Assembly: GCF_901709675.1 (NCBI RefSeq)
Contig: NC_051097.1
Location: 3,088,539 to 3,152,538, forward strand
Direction: 5' to 3'
Length of the DNA stretch: 64,000 nt
DNA from: Syngnathus acus
Taxonomy: Eukaryota; Chordata; Actinopteri; Syngnathiformes; Syngnathidae
The notes beneath the pieces are model-generated. The model saw only the letters and a list, made by a program, of their open reading frames with translations. It was not told where the DNA came from and did not search any database. The stretch's first letter is position 1; the number at the start of each line of letters is the position of its first letter. The translations under genes were made by a program, and so were the position numbers. Positions 47,401-59,400 of the stretch are shown one piece after another.

Positions 47401-50400
47401 GAGCTTCTCTTCCGCCTCTTCCGGCATCAGCATCAGGTGGGCGTCCCAACCTGCAGCCCGCATGCAGAATCTTGTTTGCCCTCAAGTGACTCGAGTCTCG
47501 TTTGCAGACAAGAGTCCAAAGTGCGGCTTGTGGCGGGAGAACCCCGCCAACGACTTCTGCTACCTGATCAACGACATGGCCACCAAGACCTGGAAGGAGG
47601 CGCGAGACGAGTGCGCCCGCCGCAGAGGCAACCTGCTCGCCATCACCGACTTACAGGAACACAACTTCATACACGGTAGGTCGTCCTCAGTCTGCTTCGC
47701 TTTTTGGCGCAGCCGAAGTACTTAATGAAAGAATCCATCGAGAGACCACCGACTCACGTCAACATTTTGCCGAGTTTCTGTCATTCCAAAGGATAGACCA
47801 AAAATAAGCTTGTGACCCCCGCCAACAAGGACCCAACCCAGACGTCACCATCACTTCGTTTTAGTTAAGCGTTTTGGACTCGCATCTGTAAGATGCTGCA
47901 ACCTTCTGTTCTGTATTTACCTTTGACCCAAAGGGCTTCCGGCAAGCGGTTCCTCTTTGTGGTTGGACGCCAGCGACACCAATGTTGAAGTCGGCAGCAA
48001 GCAGTCTGACGAATCCTCACCGAGTTCCGTCCTTTTGGGCGCAAGTGGGTCTAAAACCTGGCCGATGTATGAAGGAACGAAGGAGCGCTGAGCATCTGTG
48101 GTCTCCTTCAAGGTAACCCTGGTGACCCCCCCGGCCGACGCTGCAACTCCTTACTCCATGGCAAGGGCAGCATGGAAGTTGTCGATTGTGAGAAGAAGAG
48201 CGGCTACGTCTGCAGGAGAAGAGGTAAGACGAGATGCTCGGTACGTTCTTCCCAACTTGCGTTATCAGCCGAGAGGACCAAAGTGGCAATTGTAAGGTTT
48301 TTGGTCTGATGTGAGTGGTGATGCAGGTGACGCAATTGACTGAAACTGAATGAATAATTTTAGCAAAGAAGACAAAAAACAGTGCGTTATTACGTCAGAG
48401 TAATCCCAAAATGTTCCCTCAGGCATTCAGACATGTGAAATGACCAAAGGGTGGCACAGCTTCGGCTCCAGCTGCTACAGGAAGATGGAGACCACCAACG
48501 GTTGGCTGGGGGCCCGTTACGACTGCGTCTGGGAGGGCGGCGACCTGGTCTCCATCACCTCGGAGGACGAGCAAAAGTTTGTGATGGAGCAAATGGGCGA
48601 CAAGCCGTTCTGGATCGGACTCTCCAACCTGGTGAGACGGAAGCGCAAGTGGGCGTTCTCCTGGTACTTGAGTGACAACCAGTATTGTTTTTGGCAGGAC
48701 TGCGCCGAGGTCTGGTGTCAGTTTTTTAAAGCGGGAGAAAAGAGGCTGACTTGGTCCGACACTGCTCTGACGCCGACCTACGCTAACTGGACCTCGAGTC
48801 AAGACGGAAGGTAGGAAGGTCACCTTTTTGCGTCCTGTGCCGGGCAAGATGCACGGGGAGATTTTGGAACCCCTTTTTTAAAATGTGTGAGCACGCCATG
48901 AAGCACCTTTGTTTACTTTTGATCAGAAAATGGAGAAAAGAACTTTGCCCGTTTGTTGGATGTTTGTCTCGTTTTTCACGCCTTTTCCCGACAGCTCCGA
49001 CGATGAATCTTGCACGTACGTCAACCAAGGTGTGCACGTAGACAGTCAGCCTGGAAAATTGAGACATGGCTCGTGCAGATCCTCCTTAATGTACATGTGC
49101 GAGCGGCCGCTCGACGGTAAGTCTGCACGTCCGTTGATGTTGACGCTCAAAGGAGAAAAAGAATGCAATCAGGTTGTCCCCCTGCAGCCTGCCCGGACGG
49201 ACGGCTGTGTTCCTACAAAGACTATGGAATCGGCTACAATCGAGTGGAGAGTGAGTGGCAGCGACGCTTTTTTTCACACCTGCACTGTCTTGTGGATTTG
49301 TAATCCATGTGTCTTGGTGGCTTCAGCTTCCTACTGCGACACTGGCGACTTCCTGTACAGGGACTCTTGCTATCACTTTGAGGGGATGAAGCGAACTTGG
49401 GAGGCAGCCGAGAGGTTCTGCGAAGAATGGAACGGTGGTCACCTGGCCAGCGTCCAGTCACTGGTTGATGGCCAATTCTTGGCTGGTGAGCTTCAAGACA
49501 AACTGCCGATCCCAGCTATCGTCCCCTAGCGCTTCGCAATGTCTGACACCATGCTCTTCTTGTGCTAAATCTCCTCGCTTCTTTGATATCCTCAAGCTCA
49601 CGTGCCATATGCAGGAGGAGTGCAATCTTGGGTGGGACTCAAGAAGAACAAGGACAACTTTGAGTGGAGCGACGCAACACCTACGGTAAGTGAAACGTTT
49701 AGAGCAGTCTACAAAAGCTGTCATTTGCTCAGAATGAAGGTGTCATATCGGAAGCCAAATTTTACAGAACAATGTAAGAATGGTCACCGTGTTACAAAAG
49801 AGATAAACATTGAAGGTGTGAATCAGCTGAAGCATTAACAAGGACAAAGTTATGAAATGATGAGAATGAAAGTGAGTGAAGTGAAAAATCAAAGTGCAGA
49901 ATTTCAGAGGTTAAGGTTAGACATTTCTGAGAATAAAATGACTGGAAAAGTTCGAGTATGAAATTCAAGTTGTGATTTAACTGGAAGAAAACTGTAAAAT
50001 GAATTCAAGTCATACTGTAGGAAAGGGTTGAGAAAATATTGATCAGTGGGAGGAAAAAAGGACTCATCATTTAGGAGGAAATGCGGTGGGAAGCAAGCCC
50101 AAACGTACCAAAGTCACTTCTGGCGTGTCGTCGGCAGGGCAACATTGTGTGGGTGCCAAACGGGCCGAAAGGGCGTGGTGGCTGCTCTGCCTTGTCGCCG
50201 ACTGGTCAACTTGAGGATTGGTCCTGCACCGAAAGTCGGCCATTCATCTGTAAAAAAGGTCCGAAAATGACGACCAATCACTTTGCCCTCTCATAATAAT
50301 AATAATAGAATGCACTTTACATTTTAAGGCAAATCTAAGAGTGCTAATGACTCCTTTCTTTTCCTTTCTTGCAGCCAAGGTCCAAGAGTTTCTTCTTCCT

Positions 50401-53400
50401 CCGCCGGCAGGTGGGCGTCCCTCCCGGCAGTCGACATGAGGTCTGTTGTCGCCGATTTGACCTCAAGTGACTCGAGTCTCGCTTGCAGGCTGGAGTGCAA
50501 AGTGCGGCTGGTGGCTGGACCGATCCTCCTCCTCCGACTTCTGCTACCTGATCCAGCACAAGCCCACCAAGACGTGGCAGAAGGCGCGAGACGACTGCCT
50601 CCGCCGAGGAGGCGACCTGCTCAGCATCGCCGACTCAAATGAACAGGCATTCACACAAGGTAGGCTGTCCGTCCGTCAGGTTGCCGTCAGGGCTGTTGAA
50701 TTCCCCCAACATGGGCAGAGCGCCAGACCTCACATGCATGCATTTGGTTTCCTCGGACAACCGCGAATATACTTGAATATACGATACTGCGTGGCCACCA
50801 GTCAGCGAGCCATCAGCGAGCAGAGCGCCAACAGGAATGTCTCAAACTCTTGTTGCATATTTTACCATTTACCTCCAAAGGTCTGTACACTTCTCTGTCG
50901 AGCGCTCCCTCTCTGTGGTTGGGGGCCAACAACAAGATCATGAAAGACGGGAGCGAGTGGACTGACGGATCCCTGTTCGGTTACATGCTCATGGACAGAG
51001 GTGTGTCCAAAACCCAACCGATGTTTGCCTGCGATGTTGCGGTGAAACGGAGCCGAGCATCTGTCATCTCCTTCCAGATGACCCCGGTGACCTCTCTGGT
51101 GCATCCTGTCTTTCCTTACTCACAAGCAACGGCCGCTGGAAGTTTGACGATTGCAGGAAGAAAAGGGGCTACATCTGCAAGAAAAGAGGTAAGACGTGGC
51201 GACGCTCAGTGGATTCTCACAACGTGCTGACTCGAGTCCTTGGCTTTTGTCTTCCAGGAATCCCGGCAAAGCCTCAGCAGCCTCTTCCTGGTAAGTCTCT
51301 GAACGGTGACTTCAAACGATGCAAAACAAAAATGACATGACGATGCTTGTCTTTATTTTTACTTTACTTTCTTAGCGTAAAGAATTCAGGCTGTAAGCTA
51401 ATGAGGGGTATGCAAGATCAGCTCGCAGTATAGTGACTATACCATGGGTATTCTATTAGCTAAATAATCATCTGTAGCAGCACGAGTTGAAAATTGCACT
51501 AAGATATGTATTATATAAATATATTTATGCGCGATGCAGAAAAATGTGACATGCAGGGAATGCAGAAATGTGTGTGTGTGTGTGTGTGTGTGGGGGGGGG
51601 GTTATAACCTCCAACCTGCCTCTGGAGACACCCCCGTCTAGAACAGCCAGTGCTTTGGGAAGTAGCCCTGCTCATTTGAGGTGATTTTAATGGCCCATTA
51701 TTTCAGATTTTGTTTAAGAAGAATATGTTCGCCAATGTCCTGAGTTGAATGCACTTTTTCATTGGGGTGGCCGAGGGGGGCCCTGCATCAGCTGGGGTGG
51801 CCATATGACAGACAACCAGGGATGTGGGGGTTGATGGTCAAGTGTACAATCCTAATAATTTACTCAATGGAATTGTTTTATTTGACAAAATTTACTTGTA
51901 CAAGATAAAATGTGCAAACCATCACCTGAATTCTTTAGAAAACACTCGCATGCTCGAGAAGGCTCCTTTGCTCTGGAGCGCCTCTGCGTGTGTGTGGGCG
52001 GAGATGAGGGGCACAGAGCAGAGGCGCCCCTATCAGTGCAGCGCCTCTGTTAATGATCACACGTGAAGAGACAGCTGTAAATAAATACATGAAATAGCAA
52101 TTCGAAATAACTTTTCTCCTGTCGCTTTGGAGGTCCTTTTGGTGCATACGCAGCATATAGTGCATTTTCCCCACTGAGATTTTGCCAAAAGCAAAAACAA
52201 ATGGGAGCATAATTTCAGCCAGTTTTTTTCAATGTTTTTTTTTTTCCTCTTAAATGTTGACTAGCTAGCCTATTGCGCTGATGGAATAGTGATGCGTTAC
52301 AAATGTACAACTGAGCATGAGATCTTTCTTGTGTAACTACCTGGAAAAAAAAAACAGTGAGCTCTAATTGTTCTGTAGCTGTGTTAAAAAAGACGTCTTC
52401 CTTTGCATAGATTGCAAACGTATATTTTGGTGATAAATGGAAATAAGAAAAGTTGAACGTGGACTCTTGACCTGTAGCGCCATCCTGTGGGCTGCACATG
52501 AGTAAAAAAAAAAAAAAAAACATTTTTCTCTGTCCGAGGGGCAGAATGACAGAAGTGGACTGAATTTCCTCCGTTTTTTGACATGTGCATCATTCCTTGA
52601 AATCATTCAGCATCTTGAAGCTGGTTAATGAATGTCTCGTGAAAAAATGTGCCTTGTTGATTTTTTTGTGACTCTATTATTTCAGGCTAATAGCCCTAAA
52701 TGCCCAAGTCCTTTGTAAGTCTTGTCAATTGTGGATTGTCAGTCATGCAGGTGACGCAATTTGGCTGAATTAGGTGGCGTGCCTTCTTGCTTGTTTGCTG
52801 AATTTCTGGTTTTCACCAAAGGTTGAAAAATGACCATGGGAACTTTGATGTTTCATCAGCTTTAACCCATCATGAGCCAACATGTGACACAGTCAACGGA
52901 TGGAGTCCTCACGGCTCAAACTGTTACAAGAAGATGGAGACCCCCAACGGTTGGCTGGGGGCTCGTCACAACTGCCTCTGGGAGGGCGCGGACCTTGTCT
53001 CCATCACCTCTGAAGACGAGGAAATGTTTGTGATGGAGCAAATGGGCAACAAACCGTTCTGGATCGGACTCTCCAATCTGGTAAGTGCAGGCTGCTGTTG
53101 GCTCGCTACTGGTCTTTGAGATGGAACCGCAAGCAAGTGGCTGTTGGCTCACTATTGGTACGCCATTGACAATGAGTTTGGACTCTGCAGAACTGCAACG
53201 AGACCTGGTGTCAGTTTTTTAAAGCAGGCGAAAAGAGTGTGACTTGGTCCTACACCAGTGTGACGCCGACCTACGCCAATTGGGACCCGCGTCAAGACCA
53301 GAGGTAAGAAGATCCCCTCTTTGCATCCTGTGTCAGGTTGATGCATGTTGATATTTTCAAATTGCTTTCTAAAATATGCGCACGTGACGAGGTTAAAAAA

Positions 53401-56400
53401 ATACATATATATGTACATATATATAGATATATCTATATATAGAGTTTTGGGGAGTTTTCGTCAGAAAAAAAAGGCAAAACCTCCAAATTGGCACGTTTGT
53501 CGGATGTGTCTCGCTTTTTCCGACTTTTGCCAACAGCTTCAACGATGAATCTTGCGCATACATCAACGAAGGTGTGCACGGAGACAGTCAGCCTAGCAAG
53601 TGGAGCCATGGCTCGTGCAGATCCTCATTGGTGTACATGTGCGAGCGGTCGCCCGACGGTAAGTCTGCACGTTTGACGTGATGTTTGAAAGGAGAAAAGC
53701 GCAACCATGTCATCTTTCCGCAGACTGCCCAGATGGATGGCCGTGTTCCTACAAAGACTTAGGTTACAGTTACAGTCGAGTGGAGAGTGAGTGGCAGCGA
53801 CGCTTCTTCTGACACCCGCAGCCTCTCGTTGTCGTTTTCTAATTAGTTTCTTTTTTCGTTTTACACCTACTCCGTCTCGCTGTGGTTTTCTAATGAGTTT
53901 ATTTTGGGTTTCAGCTTCCTACTGTGACTCTGACGAGTTCCTGTACAAGGACTCTTGTTATCACTTTGAGGGGACGCCTAAAACTTGGCAAGCGGCTGAA
54001 GATTTCTGCAAGGAAAAGAGAGGTCTCTTGGCCAGCGTCCGCTCACCGGTTGACAGACGATTTTTGGCTGGTGAGCGTCAAGACAAACTGACCAATCATC
54101 CCGCCATGTTTCATAACATCGTCACAAGTGCTTGTTCTGCTTTCCTCAAGCTCACGTGCGAGAAGGAGTTCAACCTTGGCTGGGACTCAAGGAAAGCACA
54201 GCCAAGTTTGAGTGGCTCGACGGATCATCTACAGTAAGTGACACGTTTGCAACGGAGGTCTAAAATATTGTCACTTATGAAGCTGTCATGTTGGAAAGCA
54301 AAACATTAAAAAGTGTCATTTTAGTAGAACAGAGTTGATTCAATAGGGAGGAAACATCTGACAAGAATGGTCTTCCTGTCAAATAGATTTGAATTTGTTG
54401 AAAAATGTCCTTTAGTTTGATGGCTAAGAATTGTGATATACAAGGAAAAAAAAACAATAAAAGTGCACCATTCATTTTACAGGGGAACTTTTTTCAGACT
54501 AAAAGTAAACAATTTAGGGTTTGGAAAGTTTCAATCTGAAACTCAGGTTGGAATATTGCAACAATTTCTATTGGCTCTGGAAATTATGAGAATGGTGAGC
54601 AGAAAAACAGATTTGAATCAGTGAGGTGACTTTGAAGGAAATTTCGCAGGAAGCCATCAGAGCAATTGCAACACCAAACACGCTGTATCCTCTGCAGGAC
54701 AACGTCACAAAGAACCTTACTCAAAATGCAGATGACTGCGCAAAGTTGAATGAGAATGGAGAAATTCAGCTTGAGGGTTGTACTGGCCTTCGTCCATCCA
54801 TCTGTCAAAAAGGTCAGAAAGTCACGACCTCTCCTTTGCCCTTTGTCTTCTCGTTGCTCTCTCATATTTGATCCCTCTCGCATGCTTGCAGGCAAGGCCA
54901 GAGCTTCTCTTCCGCTACTTCCGGCGTTGGCATCAGCGTCAGGTGGGCGTCCCAGCCTGCAGCCCACATGCAGAATCTTGTTTGCCCTGAAGTGACTCGA
55001 GTCTCGCTTGCAGGCAAGAGTGCAAAGTGCGGCTGGTGGCGGGAGAACCCCGCCAACGACTTGTGCTACCTGATCAACGCCATGCCCACCAAGACCTGGA
55101 AGGAGGCGCGGGACGAGTGCGCCCGCCTCAGAGGCAACCTGCTCGCCATCACCGACTCGAACGAACACACCTTCATACGAGGTAGGCCATCCACAGTCTG
55201 TTGCGCTTTTTGATGCAGCTGAAGTGCTTGATGAAATAATCCATGCGGAAGAAAGTTAAATCGAGAGACCACCGACTCACGTCAACCCAGACGTCACCAT
55301 CACTTCGTTTCAGTTAAGTGTTTTGCACTCGCATCTGTAAGATGCTTCAACCTTCTGTTCTGTATTTACCTTTGACCCAAAGGGCTTCTGGCAAGCGGTT
55401 CCTCTTTGTGGTTGGACGCCAGCGACACCATTGTTGAAGTCGGCAGCAAGCAGTCTGACGAATCCTCACCGAGTTCCGTCCTTTTGGGCGCAAGTGGGTC
55501 TAAAACCTGGCCGATGTATGGAGGAAGGAAGGAGCGCTGAGCATCTGTGGTCTCTTTCAAGGTAACCCTGGTGACCCCCCCGGCCGACGCTGCAACTCCT
55601 TACTCAGTGGCAAGGGCGGCGTGGAAGTTGTCGATTGCGAGAAGAAGCGCGGCTACGTCTGCAAGAGAAGAGGTAAGACGAGATGCTCGGCCGATTCTCC
55701 CCAATGTGTGTCGACAGACACATTTTTTGTCTTATGTGAGCGTTGATGCGGATGACGCATTTGTCTGGAACTGAGTGCGTAATCCCCAAATGTGTCCTCA
55801 GTCGTTCAGACATGTGAAAGGACCAAAGGGTGGCGCCGCTTTGGCTCCAACTGCTACAAGAAGATGGAGACCACCAACGGTTGGCTGGGGGCTCGTTACG
55901 ACTGCGTCTGGGAGGGCGGCGACCTGGTCTCCATCACCTCAGAGGGCGAACAAAGCTTCGTGAAGGAGCAAATGGGCGACAAGCCGTTCTGGATCGGACG
56001 TTCCAATCTGGTGAGACGAAAGCGGTAGAATACGTTGACTCTCCACTGGTACTTAACTGTCACCTGGGATTGGTTTCGGCAGAACTGCGACGTGGCCTGG
56101 TGTCAGTTTTTTGAAGCAGGGGAAAAAAGACTGTCTTTGTCCGACACCGGTGTGACGCCGACCTACGCCAACTGGGACTCGCGTCAAGATAGAAGGTAAG
56201 AAGGTCACCTCTTTGCGTCCTTTTGTTGTCAGGCGGAACACACAGCGAGATTATGGATCCCATCTGCGAATTTTGAGAGAGCACACGTATTGATGAGAAA
56301 GGAGGAAAAGCCTCCAAATTGGCACGTTTGTCGGATGTGTTTTTCCCGACTTTTCTCAACAGCTCCGACCATGAATCCTGCGCGTACGTCAACCAAGGTG

Positions 56401-59400
56401 TGCACGTAGACAGTCAGCCTGGAAAGTGGAGACATGGCTCGTGCGGATCCTCATTGGCGTACATGTGCGAGCGGCCGCTCGACGGTAAGTCCGCACGTCC
56501 GTTGCGATGTTGACGCTCAAAGGAGAAGAAAATGCAATCATGTTGTCCTCCTGCAGCCTGCCCAGACGGACGACTGTGTTCCTACAAAGACTATGGAACG
56601 GGCTACAATCGAGTGGAGAGTGAGTGGCAGCGACGCTTTTTTTCACACCTGCACTGCCTTGTTGTGGATTTGTAATCCATGTGTCTTGGTGGCTTCAGCT
56701 TCCTACTGCGACACTGGCGACTTCCTGTACAGGGACTCTTGCTATCACTTTGAGGGGATGAAGCGAACTTGGGAGGCAGCCGAGAGGTTCTGCGAAGAAT
56801 GGAACGGTGGTCACCTGGCCAGCGTCCTCTCATGGGATGAGGGCCAATTCTTGGCTGGTGAGCGTCAAGTCAAACTGCCGATGCCAGCTATCGTCCCCGA
56901 GCGCTTCACAATGTCTGACACGATGCTCTTCTTGTGCTAAATTTCCTTGCTTCTTTGATATCCCCAAGCTCACGCACCATATGCAGGAGGAGTGCAATCT
57001 TGGGTGGGACTCAAGAAGAACAAGGACAACTTTGAGTGGAGCGACGCAACACCCACGGTAAGTGAAACGTTTAGAGCAGTCTACAAAAGTTGTCATTTGC
57101 TCAGAATGAAGGTGTCATATCGAATGGCAAAAGTTCCAAGTGAGGACAAATGTTACGAGAAGAGATAAACATTGGATGTGTAAATCATCTGGACCGTTAC
57201 CAAGGACAAAGTTGTGGAACTATGTGTGTAGTATTGTAATTTACAAGTGTAATGCAGGTGAGGTGAATCAATGACCCAAGATGAAATAAGTTTACAAAAT
57301 GTATTAAGTAACCAAAAAAGAATAACTGAACCTCGAGATGAAATAAGTTTACAAAATGTATTAAGTAACCAAAAAAGAATAACAGAACAAACGAAAAAGG
57401 ACAGCAGGCAGCGGTGTATGTGAACAACTGTAAAAAGTGTGTCACTAAACAATTAAAACTATGTTCTAATCCAACTCCTAAATTCCACATACCTGACAGG
57501 TTGTACACCCACACCCAGTCACTCACACACCACGCCTCGACCACCAATCGACCCTGTCAAATGAAAACACATTTACCACAAATAATCATACCACAATACT
57601 GAAACACTAAAACGATAATTACCAGATTAGCACGCTTTGCTCCACACACCGTACTGCGTGGGCCCAGCGATCTCTCTCGCCATCCACACAAAACTGGCAC
57701 CTCGCCGCAACATGGGAATTCCTATTAGTACCCTGTTCCCAGAGTGAAAAATGAAAAAAAAATCATTGATGATCAAAGTGCAGAATTTCACGAGTCAAAG
57801 TTAGATATTTCTGAGAATAAAATGAGTCTGAAACGCAAGTTGCGATTTAACTGGAAGACAGTTGTAAATTGATATAAAAGTCGTTCAAAACTGGATGAAT
57901 GGATATAATGTGAGAAAAGGATCGAGAAAATATTGATTAGTGGGAGGAAAAAACGACCCAAATGTAGCGGGAAGCAAGACCAAACGCGCCAAAGTCATGT
58001 TTGGCGTGTCGTCCGCAGGGCAACATTGCATGGGTGCTAAACCGGCCAACAGGACGTGGTGATTGCTGTGCGCTATCGCCAACTGGACAAGTTGAGGACT
58101 GGCCCTGCACCAATAGTCGGTCATTCATCTGTAAAAAAGGTCCGAAAATGAAAACCACTCACTTTGCACTTCCATGTGCTCCCTCTATCTAAGAGTGCTA
58201 ATGAGTCCTCTCTTTTCCTTGCAGCCAAGGTCCAAGAGTTGGTTCTTCCTCCGCCGGCAGGTTGGCGTCCCACTCGGCAGTCGACACGTGGTCCCTTGTC
58301 ACTGGTTTGCCCTCAAGTGACTCGAGTCTCGCTTGCAGGCTGGAGTGCAAAGTGCGGCTGGTGGCCGGACCAATCCTCCTCCGACTTCTGCTATTTGATT
58401 CAACGCAGGCCCACCAAGACGTGGCAGAAGGCGCGAGACGACTGCCTCCGCCACGGAGGCGATCTGCTCAGCATCACCAACTCACATGAACAGGCCTTCA
58501 TACAAGGTAGGCTGTCCGTCTGTCAGGTTACCGTCAGGGCTGTTGAATTCCCCCAACATGGGTGGAGCTCCAGACGTCACCTGCATTTGTTTCCTCGGAC
58601 AACCTTTAACAATTAGTCATTCAAATCACGTGCATGTTCATCGATACTACCTATGAGCAGTTGGTGTATCTTTGCTCCCCTCCCGGACGAAGCCGGCAGC
58701 GAGCAAAGCACCAACAGGAATGTTTCAAACGCTTGTTGCACATTTTACCACATATCTCCAAAGGTCTGTACACTTTTCTGCCGAGCTCTCCCTCTCTGTG
58801 GTTGGGCGTCAACAACAACATCACGAAAGACGGCAGCGAGTGGACTGACGGATCCCCGTTCGCTTACGTGCTCATGGACGGAGGTGGGTCAAAAACCCAA
58901 CAGATGTTTGTCTCGGATGTTGCGGAGGAACGGAGCCGAGCATCTGTCGTCTCCTTCCAGATGACCCCGGTGACCTCTCTGGTGCACCCTGTCTTTCCTT
59001 ACTCACAAGCAACGGCCGCTGGAAGTTTGACGATTGCAGGAAGAAAAGGGGCTACATCTGCAAGAAAAGAGGTAAGACGTGGCGACGCTCAGTGGATTCT
59101 CACAACGTGCTGACTCGTGTCTTTGGCTTTTGTCTTGCAGGAAACTCCCCAAAACCTTCAAAGCCTCATGAGGGTATGTCTCCTTGCACGGTGGCTTCAA
59201 ACGATGCGAGAGAAAAATGACACGACGATGCTTTTGCAGGCTTTAAGGAGATCCTTATCTGCGACAACGGTTCTGCTGACCTCTTTTGTGAGGGTGAGGA
59301 TCAGAAGCAAGGCCGCATCAGCATCCAGTCCGCCTTTTACGGTCGGCGGAGTGACGACGTTTGCTTGGTGGACAGCGACTCATATGACGACGGTAAGACC

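Noticed and set aside
48098-48295. Alternative frames across lectin C exons
   Set aside because: Out-of-frame readings of confirmed CTLD exons with no domain match.
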